Source: Puffinus mauretanicus (taxonomy: Eukaryota; Chordata; Aves; Procellariiformes; Procellariidae). From it: a stretch of 64,000 bases of DNA. The DNA lies in contig JAJKFH010000227.1 of assembly GCA_023333565.1 (NCBI GenBank), positions 558,001 to 622,000 of the forward strand, read 5' to 3'. Each line of letters begins with the position of its first letter. Positions within the stretch are counted from its first letter, which is position 1. Below the pieces are notes generated by a model. That model was not told the DNA's origin. It saw nothing but the letters and a program-made list of their open reading frames with translations, and made no database searches. A program made the translations under genes and the position numbers. Below, in pieces: positions 41,301 through 52,484 of this stretch.

Positions 41301-42639
41301 GGGATCAGTCTGCGTTGTGGCTATCGACCTGCCTTCTGCCTGCTTGTGCTATCCAACGCTTCGTAGAGAGGCTTATCTCAGCAAGACTGCTCTTCTTGCA
41401 GTCTGGCTTTTTGGCCCACTCAGAGAAAAAACATTCAGCCCTCTATGTGGAGGATTTAGAAGCAAAACTCGCAGGAATTTTCCTCTCTGCGCCCAGGGTT
41501 GACATTTCCTGGGCAGGGTGCTGTTTTCCAGCCTTTTGCACCTCTCTCAAGGTTATACATGGGCACTGCATCCTGGTCTACAGTTTCTCCTCGGGCAATT
41601 CCCTCTGTGGAAAAAAATACGAGCTAATGTAATAGTGAAAAAACAAGGTTCAGTTCTTGCTCTTTCCTGCCCACAAATCCAAGGCGGTGGGTGTACGGGG
41701 TGAGTCTACAAGTCTAGAGCGTGGTTAGAGAGGAGAGAGGCAGATCAAGACCTCAGTGTAGGGAGCTGAGGTACCTAACTGGGTCCCGGCTGTTCTTATC
41801 CCAGTCCGCAGCGGGAAATGAACAGACGCAGGGGAGAAATCCCTCTTGGCTGTAAAATGATGATTGGGTTAGTAAGTGTTGTACCAGTCTGTGTTCCCTG
41901 CGTACCTGGAGCTGTGGGATCCAGCTGCAGTGCTGCAGGTACTGCTGAATCACTGCGACCGCATTGCCGCTATTATTTGAATAATTAAACCATGCTCTGC
42001 TGAATCAAATGATGGTTAGGGAGAACTTGAAAACCCTATGTTTTCGGATCACTTCAGTACTTGGATTTATAGTTACAGACTGATGCAATAAAATCAAAAG
42101 GTTTACAGCCTACTGAGAAAGAGACCGTAACCCGATTTACAGAATGATGAGCTTGTTAAAGGAGTGCTGCGTATTCTGATCACAGAACGATTTCCCACTC
42201 ACTTTGCTTTATGGGAAAGAAGCCTGGACTTACGAAAACATTTGCTACAATTAGTATATTTGAGGAAACTAAACTAATATTGGGATTATATTAATGTGGA
42301 CATTGGAAAGAACATAGAAGGAAATTATTATCTCTGTATCCAACACATAATTATCTCCTCTGGGGCAGAAGTGTAACTAAAATAAAATATTTCAATTAAC
42401 TTTTACGCTTCAGTCCTTATTCTGCAAACACTGTGAGAATCAGTCTGAAGAATTTGAATTTGATTTAAACCAATTGGTGACCCCAGAGTGTTTGTGTTAG
42501 GAGAAAGATGTGGAAGTATTATCTTTTTCTTGGTTTTCCAGTAAAATTTAGCAGACTGCATTTTGTAACTGTGAAGAACAATATAGTCAAAATGACAAGG
42601 TATTTATCTGGGACTTAGGAGGATGACCTTCAATTTCCA

Positions 42640-42795
42640 GTTTTGCTGCTGGTCAAACCATTTGCCTTGTTACTGTTTCTTCTCTGCTTCTTTCCTCACT
42701 GCATTGTCACGTCTTTGGAGCAGAAACTACTTGTTATTGTACCTGCATAGTACAGGGCGTACAGCAGGGTCCCAAATACGGTTGAATCTGTTATG
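42640..42795 (+). mobile_element. MIR/L2-tail type SINE remnant in the KCNG4 intron
   Basis: The block GTCTTTGGAGCAGAAACTAC, then TTATTGTACCTGCATAGTAC, then GGGTCCCAAATACGG matches in order the 3' part of amniote MIR-like SINEs (CTCTTTGGGGCAGGGACTxT ... TTTGTACAGxGCCTAGCAC ... GGGxCCxxATxxxGG). Upstream, GGTCAAACCATTTGCCTTGT may be the core region. It is diverged, so family assignment is approximate. Confidence 0.5.
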
Positions 42796-45700
42796 AGGGA
42801 AAATACTAGCGCTAACAGGAGGTGCTGACACTGTGGAAATAATCACAACATACGCAGTTCATAGCCCTGATGCTGCAATGAAATTAGCAATTAGATTTGC
42901 TCAGAATTAAAATACCAGATTGTGAATTTGTCTGCAGCAGTAGACTGAAGAGTCCTCAAAGATTTTCATCATATTCAAAGAGGGAGTTCTAAAACACATA
43001 CAAATTTGGGTGGTTGTTTATTTTTAATACTTGATGCATTATTGCTACGAACTTGGAGGATGCATTGATTTCAAAGAGCGTTTTCCAAAGATAGAGTGCC
43101 TTCCTCAGAGGAAATACCATCTTCCCAAAGAAGGCGTTTATTAAGCAATCATCTGTGCTGAACCCCTTGAGATGAGTCAAGTGAGGAAAGTAAATAGGAT
43201 TTTTTCCTCTTGTAAGTATTACAAACTTGAAAGCAGCAAAAGGGAAAAGAAAGCATGATTCCCAGTGAGGAACATATGTGCTGGCACATTGAATAGCAGT
43301 TGATTGACTGCCCGTTGCAGAGCAGCTAGAACAGCTGGGTGTCCCCCCAGGATAGCGTGCAAAGCCAGGAGATGTAGCGCTGTTGGGATGCAGCCAAAAC
43401 TGGATGGACATAAGGCAAACTAATAATGTCTAATTGTGCTTTCTGAACATTGGACCTTGTACTGGCAGAGCCAGCTTTTGAAAACCATGCAGAATCCATT
43501 TACTCACTGGAGTGTCCAGACTTTCTAAAGAAAATTGTTTTCTGTGGCAGCGAGGGTAAGCTGAGACACAGATGTTCAGCAGCGTCTACCCCCCGCTGGT
43601 GCCCCTCTTTGGTTATGTAGAGCAGGGCTTAAGTAATGTGAACTTCACCAATGTTGTACATGTTAGATTCAATGCTGAAATATGCAATTCTGTGGATGCT
43701 TGGAAAACTGTTACTAATAATGTGGAACTATGAAATCAGAGTCTTAACATAATTGTGCAATTTCAAGGTCAAAGCTTTTGACGTTACTGAACGGATATGC
43801 AAACCTCAAAAAAAGGCAGATCTCATAAAGCAATAATTTCTATATATATCGAAGTCCCAGGCTTGAATATTCTGATTTCTATTGTTTCATGGCTTCTTAT
43901 TTCATGTCTTTCTTCAATTGTTATTAATTTAACTAATTCAATCCACGAAGCAAATAAGTTGGCTGGATTCTACTGTGCCGAGTACACCTAGTAGACTGAG
44001 AGTTTTTTGGTGCTTCAGTGAAACACCATTTTCCTACTTCAAAATGCTGCAATACTTTCATTGCTGATCAAAATGGTTAGAAGAAATCAGAATTGTACTA
44101 GATGACTAGATAATTTAGGAGAGTGAGTGTCCGCAGTAAGTGTCCTGATAAGAACCCAGAAAAATGTACTGAGCAGATGCAATAAAACCAAAGCACATCC
44201 AGCTTTATTTTGTTCCAAGTAATTTCAAGTCATATGTATATACCAATATATTTATAGATAGGCATGTACACATACGCCTTTATAGTCTTACACTTTTAAA
44301 TGAGCATTAGAAGTGTTTCTGAAAGTCAGGATTTCATTAATCTCTTTGCAATAGAGCAAGTCATTCTGGGCCATTATTTGTGTGATGTATGCTTGTTTTA
44401 GAAGGTAAGTTTGAACACCAAGCTACTGTGAAATACCCCTGTTTTTCAGGTATATTCTGAATAGTGCCCCACTTCATTAGTAGTACTCTGTACTAGTCAT
44501 TGAAAAAGATATTTTTCAGCAGGAATCATTTTGCCCTGCTGATCAGCTAGAAAATTCTTTTTTGATCAATATTTAGACCCCCTTATTTAAAAGCTATAAA
44601 AATGGTAGCCAGCAGTATCTGTCAAAATCTGGCTGTCATATTCAATTTACCAAAGGTGATTGCTTCTAACAGTTGGCCAAATTACACTTTGATGAAGAGT
44701 CTTATCTTTGCAGGCTACGTGAGCAGCAGAACAAGATTTACGCTCCTCTCATTGACACTCTCCACATGGATTATTATCTCCTCCAGCCACTCCTAAGTTC
44801 TTAGGTTTTCCTTTAATAATATCTCACTAGAGATATTTAATGTTAGCTGCAGATTATGGGCAGGGTTGGAGCTTTATGTTCTAATGCTTTTGTAATGGAT
44901 TTAATAGCTTGAATACTGAGGATATACCTCTTGCAAGCATACCTTCACATACTGAACTGGCTAGAAACAAGTCAATGTGAATTTTTGTAATTAACGCATT
45001 TAGCTGTGGCAATGGTAACCCTGATGAAACAAATACCTTGTTTGATTTTCTTTCGCTTCACAGTAAGACCAATAAATTGTTTTTTCCCCTATAAAGTAAA
45101 ATTACTCCACTTTTAATGAAAATGTGTTTCTCGGCAATTTAGTGTACAAGCCAAATAGGCTGGGTTTAGTATCATACAGACAGCATCAGCAACATCAAAC
45201 ATCGAAAAACGTAAGTCGGGGCCTCAAGAATAATGGTGTAGAATGAAAAAATAATTTAAAATTGGTTCTATATATTTGGTACTGGGTTCTTTTCCTCTGT
45301 TCATGTTTTCTGGATTCTCAGTGCAACCAGCAACTAAAAACTTACTCTTTTAAAAGGAATTAGATTTTCACATAATCAAATGACCCCAGGAATGGGAGCT
45401 TTAAAAAAATGAATATTCTAAGTTTCATGATGAAATCGTTAGCTCTGACAATACTGGTTGCAGCTTATGTCGGTTATGTTTCATTAGGTTATATATAATA
45501 CATAAAGTAGTTACAAGCTTCTCAAGATCAGTTAAGAGCAAATACAAAAATTAGTAGTAACAAGGTCTGACCACTCACTGATAACCAGAGAAGAGAGGGA
45601 GAACAGAGAATAGACATTTTCTTCTCTCTTAAACCACACTTACGTACGACATCATGGAAGCATGGTTTGTTGGGAGCCGTCTACGCTGGGAGAAAATGAT

Positions 45701-48700
45701 TTGGTTGTTACCAGTGCTGAGGGACAGGGAATGGAAATGTCTGGGGTTTCTTTTTCTTCTTTTTCACCCCTGACTTTAATTTGCTTGCCTTCCTGAAGAA
45801 AAGACCTTGCTGTATCCTTTCTGCTGAGTCATTTCTCTAGAGGGTGCCAATTTTAGGGACTCATTAAAAGAAATATCTCTTTCTAAAGAAAATCCCAAGA
45901 GTGCTTCAAAGCAGTCTCCCTGTCCAAGCTTTTCTGCGGTGGTTTTATTCCATAGTTCTGTGATATAATTATATATATTTTATATTTTTCCTTTGGGTTA
46001 GATGTGCTGAGCAATGACTATTTCAGTTACACCTCTTGGATCGTGATTGTAACTCTTATGTAGGACTGGGACTTTCGGGGGACTTTGATGGGACTTTTGC
46101 CTTGTCTCCAGTGGGATAATCTTCTAGTGGGATTCCTTCGTTTGAGGGGAATACTGGTAGATTTTGTCGCTTCAGCTTTCTTATCCTATATGTGTGGTCT
46201 CTGATTCAGATTTGTAGTTCTCTCAGGCTACCTATTCAGATCAATAATAAACAGAGTTCCTCATCTCCAAATATGCCTTTTTTTCTATCTCTACATAATG
46301 TGCCTTGATTACTACATTTTGGTGATATTATATTTGCTTCCTTACTGAAGACAGTTTGGTCTCCATAACAGATGCAAATATCCTAGATAAGGATGTATTG
46401 CCACTGGAGGATGTGACATTTCAGTTGTTTTATGCCCCAAAAACATAATTTGTTACTAATGAGTCCTCTTTCCTTAGCATCATGTATGATAAATCCTTTT
46501 GTACATCTGTTGTGGTCAGACTTAAACTTGAGATCACTAGAGCTATACATTTACTGCTCTAGAGTTTTCCTGAACTTTTGGCCTCCTTCCCCTGGGGCTG
46601 TTCCCTCTGGGTTGGGATTCACAGCAGGTGCTTATGTGAGATATAGTTACCGAATTGTTTGCCCATCTATCTGTGTTTTTCTTCCATGTCTCTAATGAGG
46701 AGATTCCTAAATGTCATTTGACATATTCTAGAGTGTGTGCACGGTATCAATTATAATAACTCGCTCTTTGTTTTACTTTCAGCTGTATTCCTACCTTTAA
46801 GCTAACCCTTCCCTCCCTTTTCTGCTGCCCACGGAGATGGCTCCTTCCCTCCCCTCTGGTTGCCAGGGTGACTCGGCTTCCCTGATGCGGATGCTCTTGC
46901 CTTGGCTCTTTGCCATCCCTCTCCCAGAGACTGGAGTTTTCACTTTTCCTCGGATGGCGAGGACTCCTGTTTGCTCTTCTGCCTACCCCGGCAGCTATTC
47001 TCCCTCCTAAGCAGACCTGGTGTAGCCACTGCTAAAAGGAGAAGTGATTTCATGTGCCTGCAGGGTGGGATAAGCCAAGCCTCTGAGTGAAGTGGAAGTC
47101 ACCTTGTATTATTTTTCCTTTTGTTTTTTTGACTTTGATCCTTCTCCTTGAGCTGGAGTCCAGCCAGTTCTCGCTCTCTTAATGTGGCTGTGATGATGAG
47201 AAAAAGGACCCTAGAGTAGTATATATGCAGCAGAGGTAAAGCCTTTTTATTTGTATTTCAGAATGGTTAAATTCAATTTCCAGTGTTAATTACACTGGAA
47301 AACAGATCCTTGCAGTACTTGTAAGCACATCTACGCATAGAGGTTTTGCCAAGCTTTAACTCAGAAATGAATAAACCTCAGGATAGGGCATCTCTGAATT
47401 CAGGTGTGGAATTACAGGTTGTTCAGAAACTTTATTGAAGGAATTTGAATATTTTTTGTCACTGAGCACACAGATATCATGTGATCTTTATGTTTAGCCC
47501 AAAGAGCCAAAATTTCAGATTCTGCATGCCTGTCCCAGGTTGCTGGTAAATGTGGCCCCATCTTGGAATCACTTTCAGAGGTCAGCCAGTGAAAATTTTG
47601 AGTTACAAATCAACGTAGAGTTGCAATTTGCCTGGGTATGACTCAGCCACAACCAAGAAGTAGTATTTTTAGTCAGTTAAGTTCTCTGAGTTATTTGTCC
47701 AGTTCTAGCTAAAATGCTCTTTTGAGATCCCAGTAAGAAAATCTTAGGTGTTGCAGGCTAAGAATTTAGGGAATTTTCCATCCTCTGCACTTTAAGCATT
47801 CCATCTTTTGAGCTTGTTTCAGTCCAGTTTGTTTGTTTTTAAAGTACTGATATATATGCAAATCTCATCTGTATTTTATATGAAATGCAGGAGCAGCAGC
47901 TACACTGCAGCTACCAGATGTACTTATAACCCTCAACATGCTTCCCTTTCTAACATACGGTTAATTATTTTTAAAACACACAACGTACTACATCTTGCTG
48001 AGCTCTGAAACATTATGTGCTTGTTCTTTTGCATGAAAAGTATTTATAAAAGCTTTTTCTGCAGTGGTTGGGAAATTAAGATAAAATGCATCAGGCTACT
48101 TCCATTAATAAAGTTAGTAGGAAGCACTTGCTAGAGCAGAGTTTGTAATGTTTTTACATCTAGCTGTAAGAAGGATGTTCTATATTTAAAGTACTTCCTC
48201 GGAAGAAGCGTTGGAACAGTGTTACAGTTTTTCCTGCCAAAAGTAATAGCTGTGGAAGGCTGCAAGAGCACCAGAGTTATTACTGAAAGGTAATAGTCTT
48301 TGTACGCAAATGTAAGTTAATATTCAAGCGGTTAAATGGAACAAGGCATGATCTTAAATTTCAGCTTTCTGTGCAGTCCTTAGTTTTATTCAAATACATC
48401 AAATATCTGACATATCTTCACCATGGCTGTGCTGCTTTGACTTACTGCTTGAGCAGTAAAATATGTACAGGTTTTTGTATTGTGCACGCCATGCTGTGCT
48501 ATAAACTTAAAAATGACTTTATTCATCAATATACAATACTCTGAGGAGCGTCTTGTCTTATAGTGGTTGGGGCAGGGAGTTTATTTGACCTGGATTTCCT
48601 CAACCCTTGGGAGGGCAGTTTGGAAATGAAGTGCAGGATTCATAAAAAGATTAGTTAAGGTTATTTGATTAATTTGGACGTTACTACATCTGAAATAACT

Positions 48701-49610
48701 TTGGATTGTTACTTTCCTCTGTTTTATTATTGGAATAACAAATCTTTAAAATGCTGAAATATTCACAACAATGTTGTAGAGAAGATCCTTCATGTATGAT
48801 ACAGGCTTGATTTATTTGTCCTGAATTAATGTGGATGACTTACTTGGAAAGGATTTAAATGCAGTTAGCAGTTCAGCTAGTATTTGGCATTACTCCTACA
48901 ATATGTACATATATATGTGGGCAAATACAGAATTCTATTAGCATGGAATTACGATTTTTAGAGGCGCAGCTTTTAAGTATCAGTATCTGTGAAAATACTT
49001 CATCTGTCTCTCATCCTTTAATCTTTACGCAACTATTGAAATGTAACATAACATTATAAAAATTAATGAATATTTCTTCCTCTTTAAAGATTTGACTGTA
49101 CTATCACAAGGGAAAATACTTGGCTATTTTAAAAGTAAAGATGTCAGGGGAAAATATTTCTTTAGCTGATGTGTCCAAACAAGAGATTGCTTGAAACTAG
49201 AGAGTAAAGCATGTTGAAGAGAAAACTCCACAATGTCAGTTTGAGACTCTCAGTGCTAACAAGTTAATATAACTTACACTAGCAACTCCTTCTTGAGGAG
49301 GAAAAACAATGCTGTATTAAAGAGCTGCAATATCTATTCTGTCCAGAAGCTCTTTCCTGTATTTTAGCTAACAATTAGTAAAATACTTTGTTCACATTAT
49401 TCTTAATTTAATATCACTTTGAAAATGATAGAACTAATTTAAGCCACTGTTGCATTTTCTGTTATAGACTATTTCATTACCAGCAACAGTTTTGAACCTC
49501 ATCGCTGTGGATTTTCGGTATCTTTTTTATCTTTTTAATGATGTATGCCTAGCAAGACAGAAAATTTCTTTTAATTCTGTAGTTAGGCCAGTTAAAAAGG
49601 ACTTACTTAC

Positions 49611-50360
49611 CCTGTCTTCTTCAGCTCTTAAGTCTGGCATTGTGCTAACACAAAGGCTTATAGCTGTGGTGGCCACAAAGAGAATGGAGAGACAAGCAAA
49701 GACTTTGCCTGGGAGTCCTGACTGGGGATTTTCTACCATATCTCTGAGTCTGTTCATAAACTGTCCAAATTTGGTTTTCTCATCCAAGACACACGTAGCT
49801 TCTTTGCTCCTCCGAAGCTCCTCTTCTTTGCGTACCTCGGCCAACTCCTGCAGTTTTTGAAATAGTTTTCGAAAGCAGCAGTTCTCCAGGTTGGATTCCT
49901 CAATCCCCCAGTATCTCAGCTCCTCCTGAAAAGACAAGGCACACATGTCTCTTAAGAGCATCAGCTTCCCTGCTGCTAGAAAGCTGACAATCATGCCAAA
50001 AGCATTGGGGTTCCTGTCAAAGAAGAACTCGTGGGTGTCTTCATCGTAATCGTCACACAGCTGAATTATTTCTTCATAGCTGCTGCAAAATTTAAGTTTG
50101 CTCAGTCTGGTCATGGGAAATTCATCTAAAGTGCTCCAAGGTAGCAGGTACTTGATGCCTCCAACATTTATCATGACCTCTGTCTTTAGATCGACTGCAG
50201 AGACTTGATCAGGATGGTAAATCCTCCTGGCTCTTTGGTAATGGACCCCTTTGACAGAAGGGGTTTCAACGGAGACAGGAAAGAAGTGGCTCAAGGAATT
50301 ACAAGAAGTGTAGCTAATGTTACTATAGTCTTGGTCACTGCCTCCGGAGAGAATAGGCAT
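49611..50360 (-). CDS. KCNG4: KCNG4 (Kv6.4) coding exon 1: N-terminus, T1 domain and S1
   Basis: This exon encodes residues 1-250 of a modulatory voltage-gated K+ channel subunit. Family knowledge: Kv6 proteins do not form working homotetramers but join Kv2 subunits at the plasma membrane and shift their inactivation. Visible here are a T1 domain at about residues 61-163 (VMINVGGIKY, then CDDYD at 102-106, then FFFDRNPNAFG), a short linker, and S1 at about 217-238 (GLPGKVFACLSILFVATTAI). T1 keeps the CX20CC cysteines (C140, C161, C162), but the usual zinc-site histidine is M134. KCNG4 is preferred over KCNG1-3 because ETPS.KG, LLPWSTLDEFP, FLAAGKL and CVSTMPDLRAEED resemble the human KCNG4 sequence as I recall it. 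The start ATG at 50360 has G at -3 and an in-frame TGA 15 bases upstream. The exon ends on a complete AGG codon followed by GTAAGT. Reading on into the intron gives 27 unrelated codons. Confidence 0.96.
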
Positions 50361-50410
50361 CTCTAAGAGTTCTCACTGGGACAGCCGAAATGGCATCAGA
50401 GCAGGGTTAT
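50361..50410 (-). other. KCNG4: KCNG4 5' UTR segment preceding the start codon
   Basis: Fifty bases lie between the start codon and a very good splice acceptor. On the minus strand, positions 50450-50411 read as a long pyrimidine-rich tract ending TTTTGGCTGACAG, followed by ATAACCCTGC at 50410. This suggests the ATG exon begins at 50410, and that a separate leader exon lies further upstream. A two-coding-exon gene with a separate 5' non-coding exon is what I recall for mammalian KCNG4. The assignment is inferred from splice-site quality, without transcript evidence. Confidence 0.65.
50373..50396 (-). promoter_or_regulatory. Upstream ORF of seven codons in the KCNG4 leader
   Basis: The minus strand reads ATG at 50396 and then codons for M-P-F-R-L-S-Q, followed by TGA. 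It is in the same frame as the KCNG4 start, and only 12 bases separate its stop from the main ATG. Its start context is poor (C at -3), so leaky scanning would be expected. It lies wholly within the predicted first 50 bases of the ATG exon, so any transcript using that acceptor would carry it. A role in damping translation is inferred. Confidence 0.5.
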
Positions 50411-51294
50411 CTGTCAGCCAAAAGATACAGGAAGGAGAAGAAAACATAGCAGAGGTTATTGCAAGAGAAAAGGTGTTTCAGGCTACTTTCCTAAATCACA
50501 AAATTAATAAGTGCCTGTTTTGTAAGTAGAAGTCACCTCTATGCTTCTTCCTGAAATCTGCAGCCTGTGAACGCGATTTGCTTTGCAGCCCCATTGGTTG
50601 TCTGGCAACACACAGACACAGAGGAGAGCTAAAGCCTCATTCATAATTATCGTGAAGGGTCGGACGCCTGCAAATCCAAATGTGAACAGATCGGTCTCTT
50701 CTCCGAGCAGACCCTGGTCATTGTGAGATCATTGCATTTTCCGGTGGTCGTCGCATTGCTTTCTTATTTCTACAAACCCTTAAATACACCCTAACTCAAC
50801 TAAGCTGCTTAATAGTTATTAGAGTTAGAGTGGTCAATTACCTGCCATCGGCTGGATGTGAAGCTCTTAATTGCTTTAACTCGAATGCAATCCCTCTTCC
50901 TTTCACTGCACGCCTGTTTTGCCTGCCTCTCAGGGGTATGGCAAGGATTAGCTAGTAGATGTTTGTAAAATGCTTTAAGAGGTAAAGTGCTGTATAAACG
51001 ATGACTATTCTTATCAACGCGGTCTCACGTCCCTGCAAATTACTGAGAAGATACATTTCTCCAGGGGACATTTGCCCACCCTGGAGAAAACTTTGTTACA
51101 CAGTCAGAAAGCAAAGTATTTTATCGGCTCAGGGGGTCGGGGGGAAGCAATTGAAAGACACCCCCCCCCTTCACTTCCCCCTTTCAGGAGCAAACCCCTG
51201 TTTTTGTTCTTAATCTCTAAAGATTCAAAGGCATTTATTACCCCAAGTCATTGAACTGCAAAAACTGCAAGGAAACTTCCCCGAAGTTACTTAC
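50411..51294 (-). other. KCNG4: Predicted KCNG4 5'-UTR intron (884 bp)
   Basis: The predicted donor on the minus strand is GCGGTG|GTAAGTAACT, with GT at 51294-51293, a perfect consensus. The predicted acceptor is GACAG at 50411, behind a long pyrimidine tract. Both sites are correctly oriented and closely spaced for a leader intron. The interval carries a plus-orientation MIR-like SINE at about 50890-51025 and a C-run near 51164. Other upstream donors could be used in other tissues. Confidence 0.5.
50890..51025 (+). mobile_element. MIR/CORE-SINE fragment within the predicted 5'-UTR intron
   Basis: GCCTGCCTCTCAGGGGTATG, then GCAAGGATTAGCTAGTAGAT, then GTTTGTAAAATGCTTTAAG and AAAGTGCTGTATAAACG follow the MIR 3' half (CCTACCTCACAGGGxTGTTG ... 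GAGGATTAA ... GTTTGTAAAGCGCTTTGAG ... GGxGCTATATAAA). It is in plus orientation, antisense to KCNG4. Order and spacing are good despite divergence. Confidence 0.65.
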
Positions 51295-51520
51295 CACCGC
51301 GCCACGGGCTGCTGCCCGGTGCCTGGCTTCCCCGCAGGTGAAGTACACATGCCGCAAACTGATCAGCTGTCCTCTGAGTTACAGTCCAGCAGAAAGACCT
51401 GGGGATATTTTACGATATTGATTACATGAAAAATCACTATAGCCCTCTGGAGATCGCAGTCTCTCTCCTCTTTCTCTTTCTCTCCTTCTTCCCTGGAAGG
51501 GGAAAATATTGGTATGTGTT
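51295..51520 (-). other. KCNG4: Candidate KCNG4 leader exon and proximal promoter
   Basis: The donor edge at 51295 is well supported by sequence, but the 5' edge (transcription start) cannot be placed. The 60 bases next to the donor are richer in C, G and CpG (CACCGCGCCACGGGC on the plus strand) than the surrounding DNA, consistent with a first exon. No convincing TATA box was found on the minus strand. A 35-base pure pyrimidine tract on the plus strand (51460-51494) lies within or just upstream. The end coordinate is only an estimate. Confidence 0.35.
51460..51494 (+). repeat. Pure pyrimidine tract (35 bases)
   Basis: An uninterrupted C/T run (mostly TCTC/CTTT units) lies close to the predicted KCNG4 leader exon. 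With the purine tract at 51694-51724 on the same strand it forms a complementary-type pair about 200 bp apart. Such tracts can adopt triplex structures or bind GA-factor or PTB-type proteins. Any regulatory role is inferred. Confidence 0.8.
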
Positions 51521-51693
51521 CATAGAATATACGTTGCACTAATAGATCCTTTGCAAAGGAGACAGTGTCCTAAGTGGCAGCTCCTCTTCCGGACTCCTGG
51601 GGCTTGCTGATGAAATACGCTGAATGAGAGCTGGTGGATCCTGCCCTCTCCCTGTCTCTCCTCTGTTTCCCTTGGGACTGTCAGTGTGGTCCT

Positions 51694-51724
51694 GGAAGAG
51701 GAGGGGAGAGGGAAGGGGGAAGGG
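51694..51724 (+). repeat. Pure purine tract (31 bases)
   Basis: An uninterrupted G/A run, rich in GGGGAGAGGG and GGGGGAAGGG blocks, lies upstream of the predicted KCNG4 leader exon. The G-runs could act as Sp/KLF-type binding sites on either strand, or form a G-rich structure. It may be simple-sequence expansion. Confidence 0.8.
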
Positions 51725-52484
51725 CTTAGAAATAATCTCTTCAGCATCACTCCGTCTATTCAGCAGGCAGCAGGCAGCAACTGGGTAAGAACATGGAGTA
51801 CAAGGACAGTCTCCAACTAATGAGGTTTAATAATAAGTAAATTCTGGCAAACCTACTTAATAAAACAATTTCAATGTCTATTAACTCCTTCCATTGTAGT
51901 CATACCACAGTTGCTTGCTCTGGAGACACCAGTCAAATTCCTCAGGAGCAGTTTCCATGTCCTGCATCCCTCTTGAAATGGGGATTTGCTCTTAGATATC
52001 CCTAGATGGAGAGGGATGTTTGTCCATGGATGCTGGGCCTCAGCATTCCTTTGGCTCCTAGGGACGTGCTTTCCTCCCATAAAAGAAAGGGTCTCTGGCA
52101 TGCAAAGAATAGCAGCTGAGCACTCTCTTTTCCAGATCTGCAGTGCTTTTCCAACAGCCAAGAACTTTCTCCTCTCTTCTTTACAGGTGATGGGAAATAA
52201 AACGTAATCCTTTTCTCACTTTTCTCATGCATGGCTGTAGGGGGGGTGAGCTTGCTGTAATGCTTTTGGGTTCTGTACTGGTCTTGGGCTGCCTCAGTCT
52301 AAAATTGGGATGACATGGATTTGACCCATATTCTGCTTGCTTGGCCTCAGTCAGTGGGTTCAAGCAGCCTACGATCAGATCCTACTGACAAGTGCCCTCT
52401 GTGGTACTCCCAAATGCAGTAAGAAATGACTTAGCTTATGTTTATCCCCAGTGGGGCTGAAAGCACCGAACCTGAATCCTGTTG

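Larger units (their letters stand above)
33257..49610 (-). other. KCNG4: KCNG4 intron between coding exons (16,354 bp)
   Basis: The donor at the high-coordinate end reads AGG|GTAAGTAAGT on the minus strand. The acceptor at the low-coordinate end is preceded by a T-rich tract (positions 33261-33290). The intron splits the protein in the S1-S2 loop and lies between codons. It contains one clear old SINE (42640-42795), one CR1-like fragment (38290-38385), AT-rich simple sequence (36915-36985, 44225-44270, 45960-45985) and a T/C-biased stretch at about 45.7-47.1 kb. I recognised no further coding exon on either strand; the open frames inside are short and unlike known domains. Confidence 0.9.

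Noticed and set aside
42989..43411. 140-codon minus-strand open frame in the KCNG4 intron
   Set aside because: It has no recognisable family, no splice context checked convincingly and composition like the surrounding intron.
49527..49610. 27 extra codons continuing the exon 1 frame to a stop
   Set aside because: They lie beyond a perfect GTAAGT donor and resemble no KCNG sequence. They would be translated only if the intron were retained.
49492..49860. 122-codon plus-strand open frame across KCNG4 exon 1
   Set aside because: It is the antisense shadow of the real coding exon and its end extends into the intron.
51986..52207. Plus-strand frame beginning with a hydrophobic stretch, considered as a signal peptide
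   Set aside because: The hydrophobic part is not at the N-terminus in a typical arrangement, no domain follows, and both strands are equally open here.
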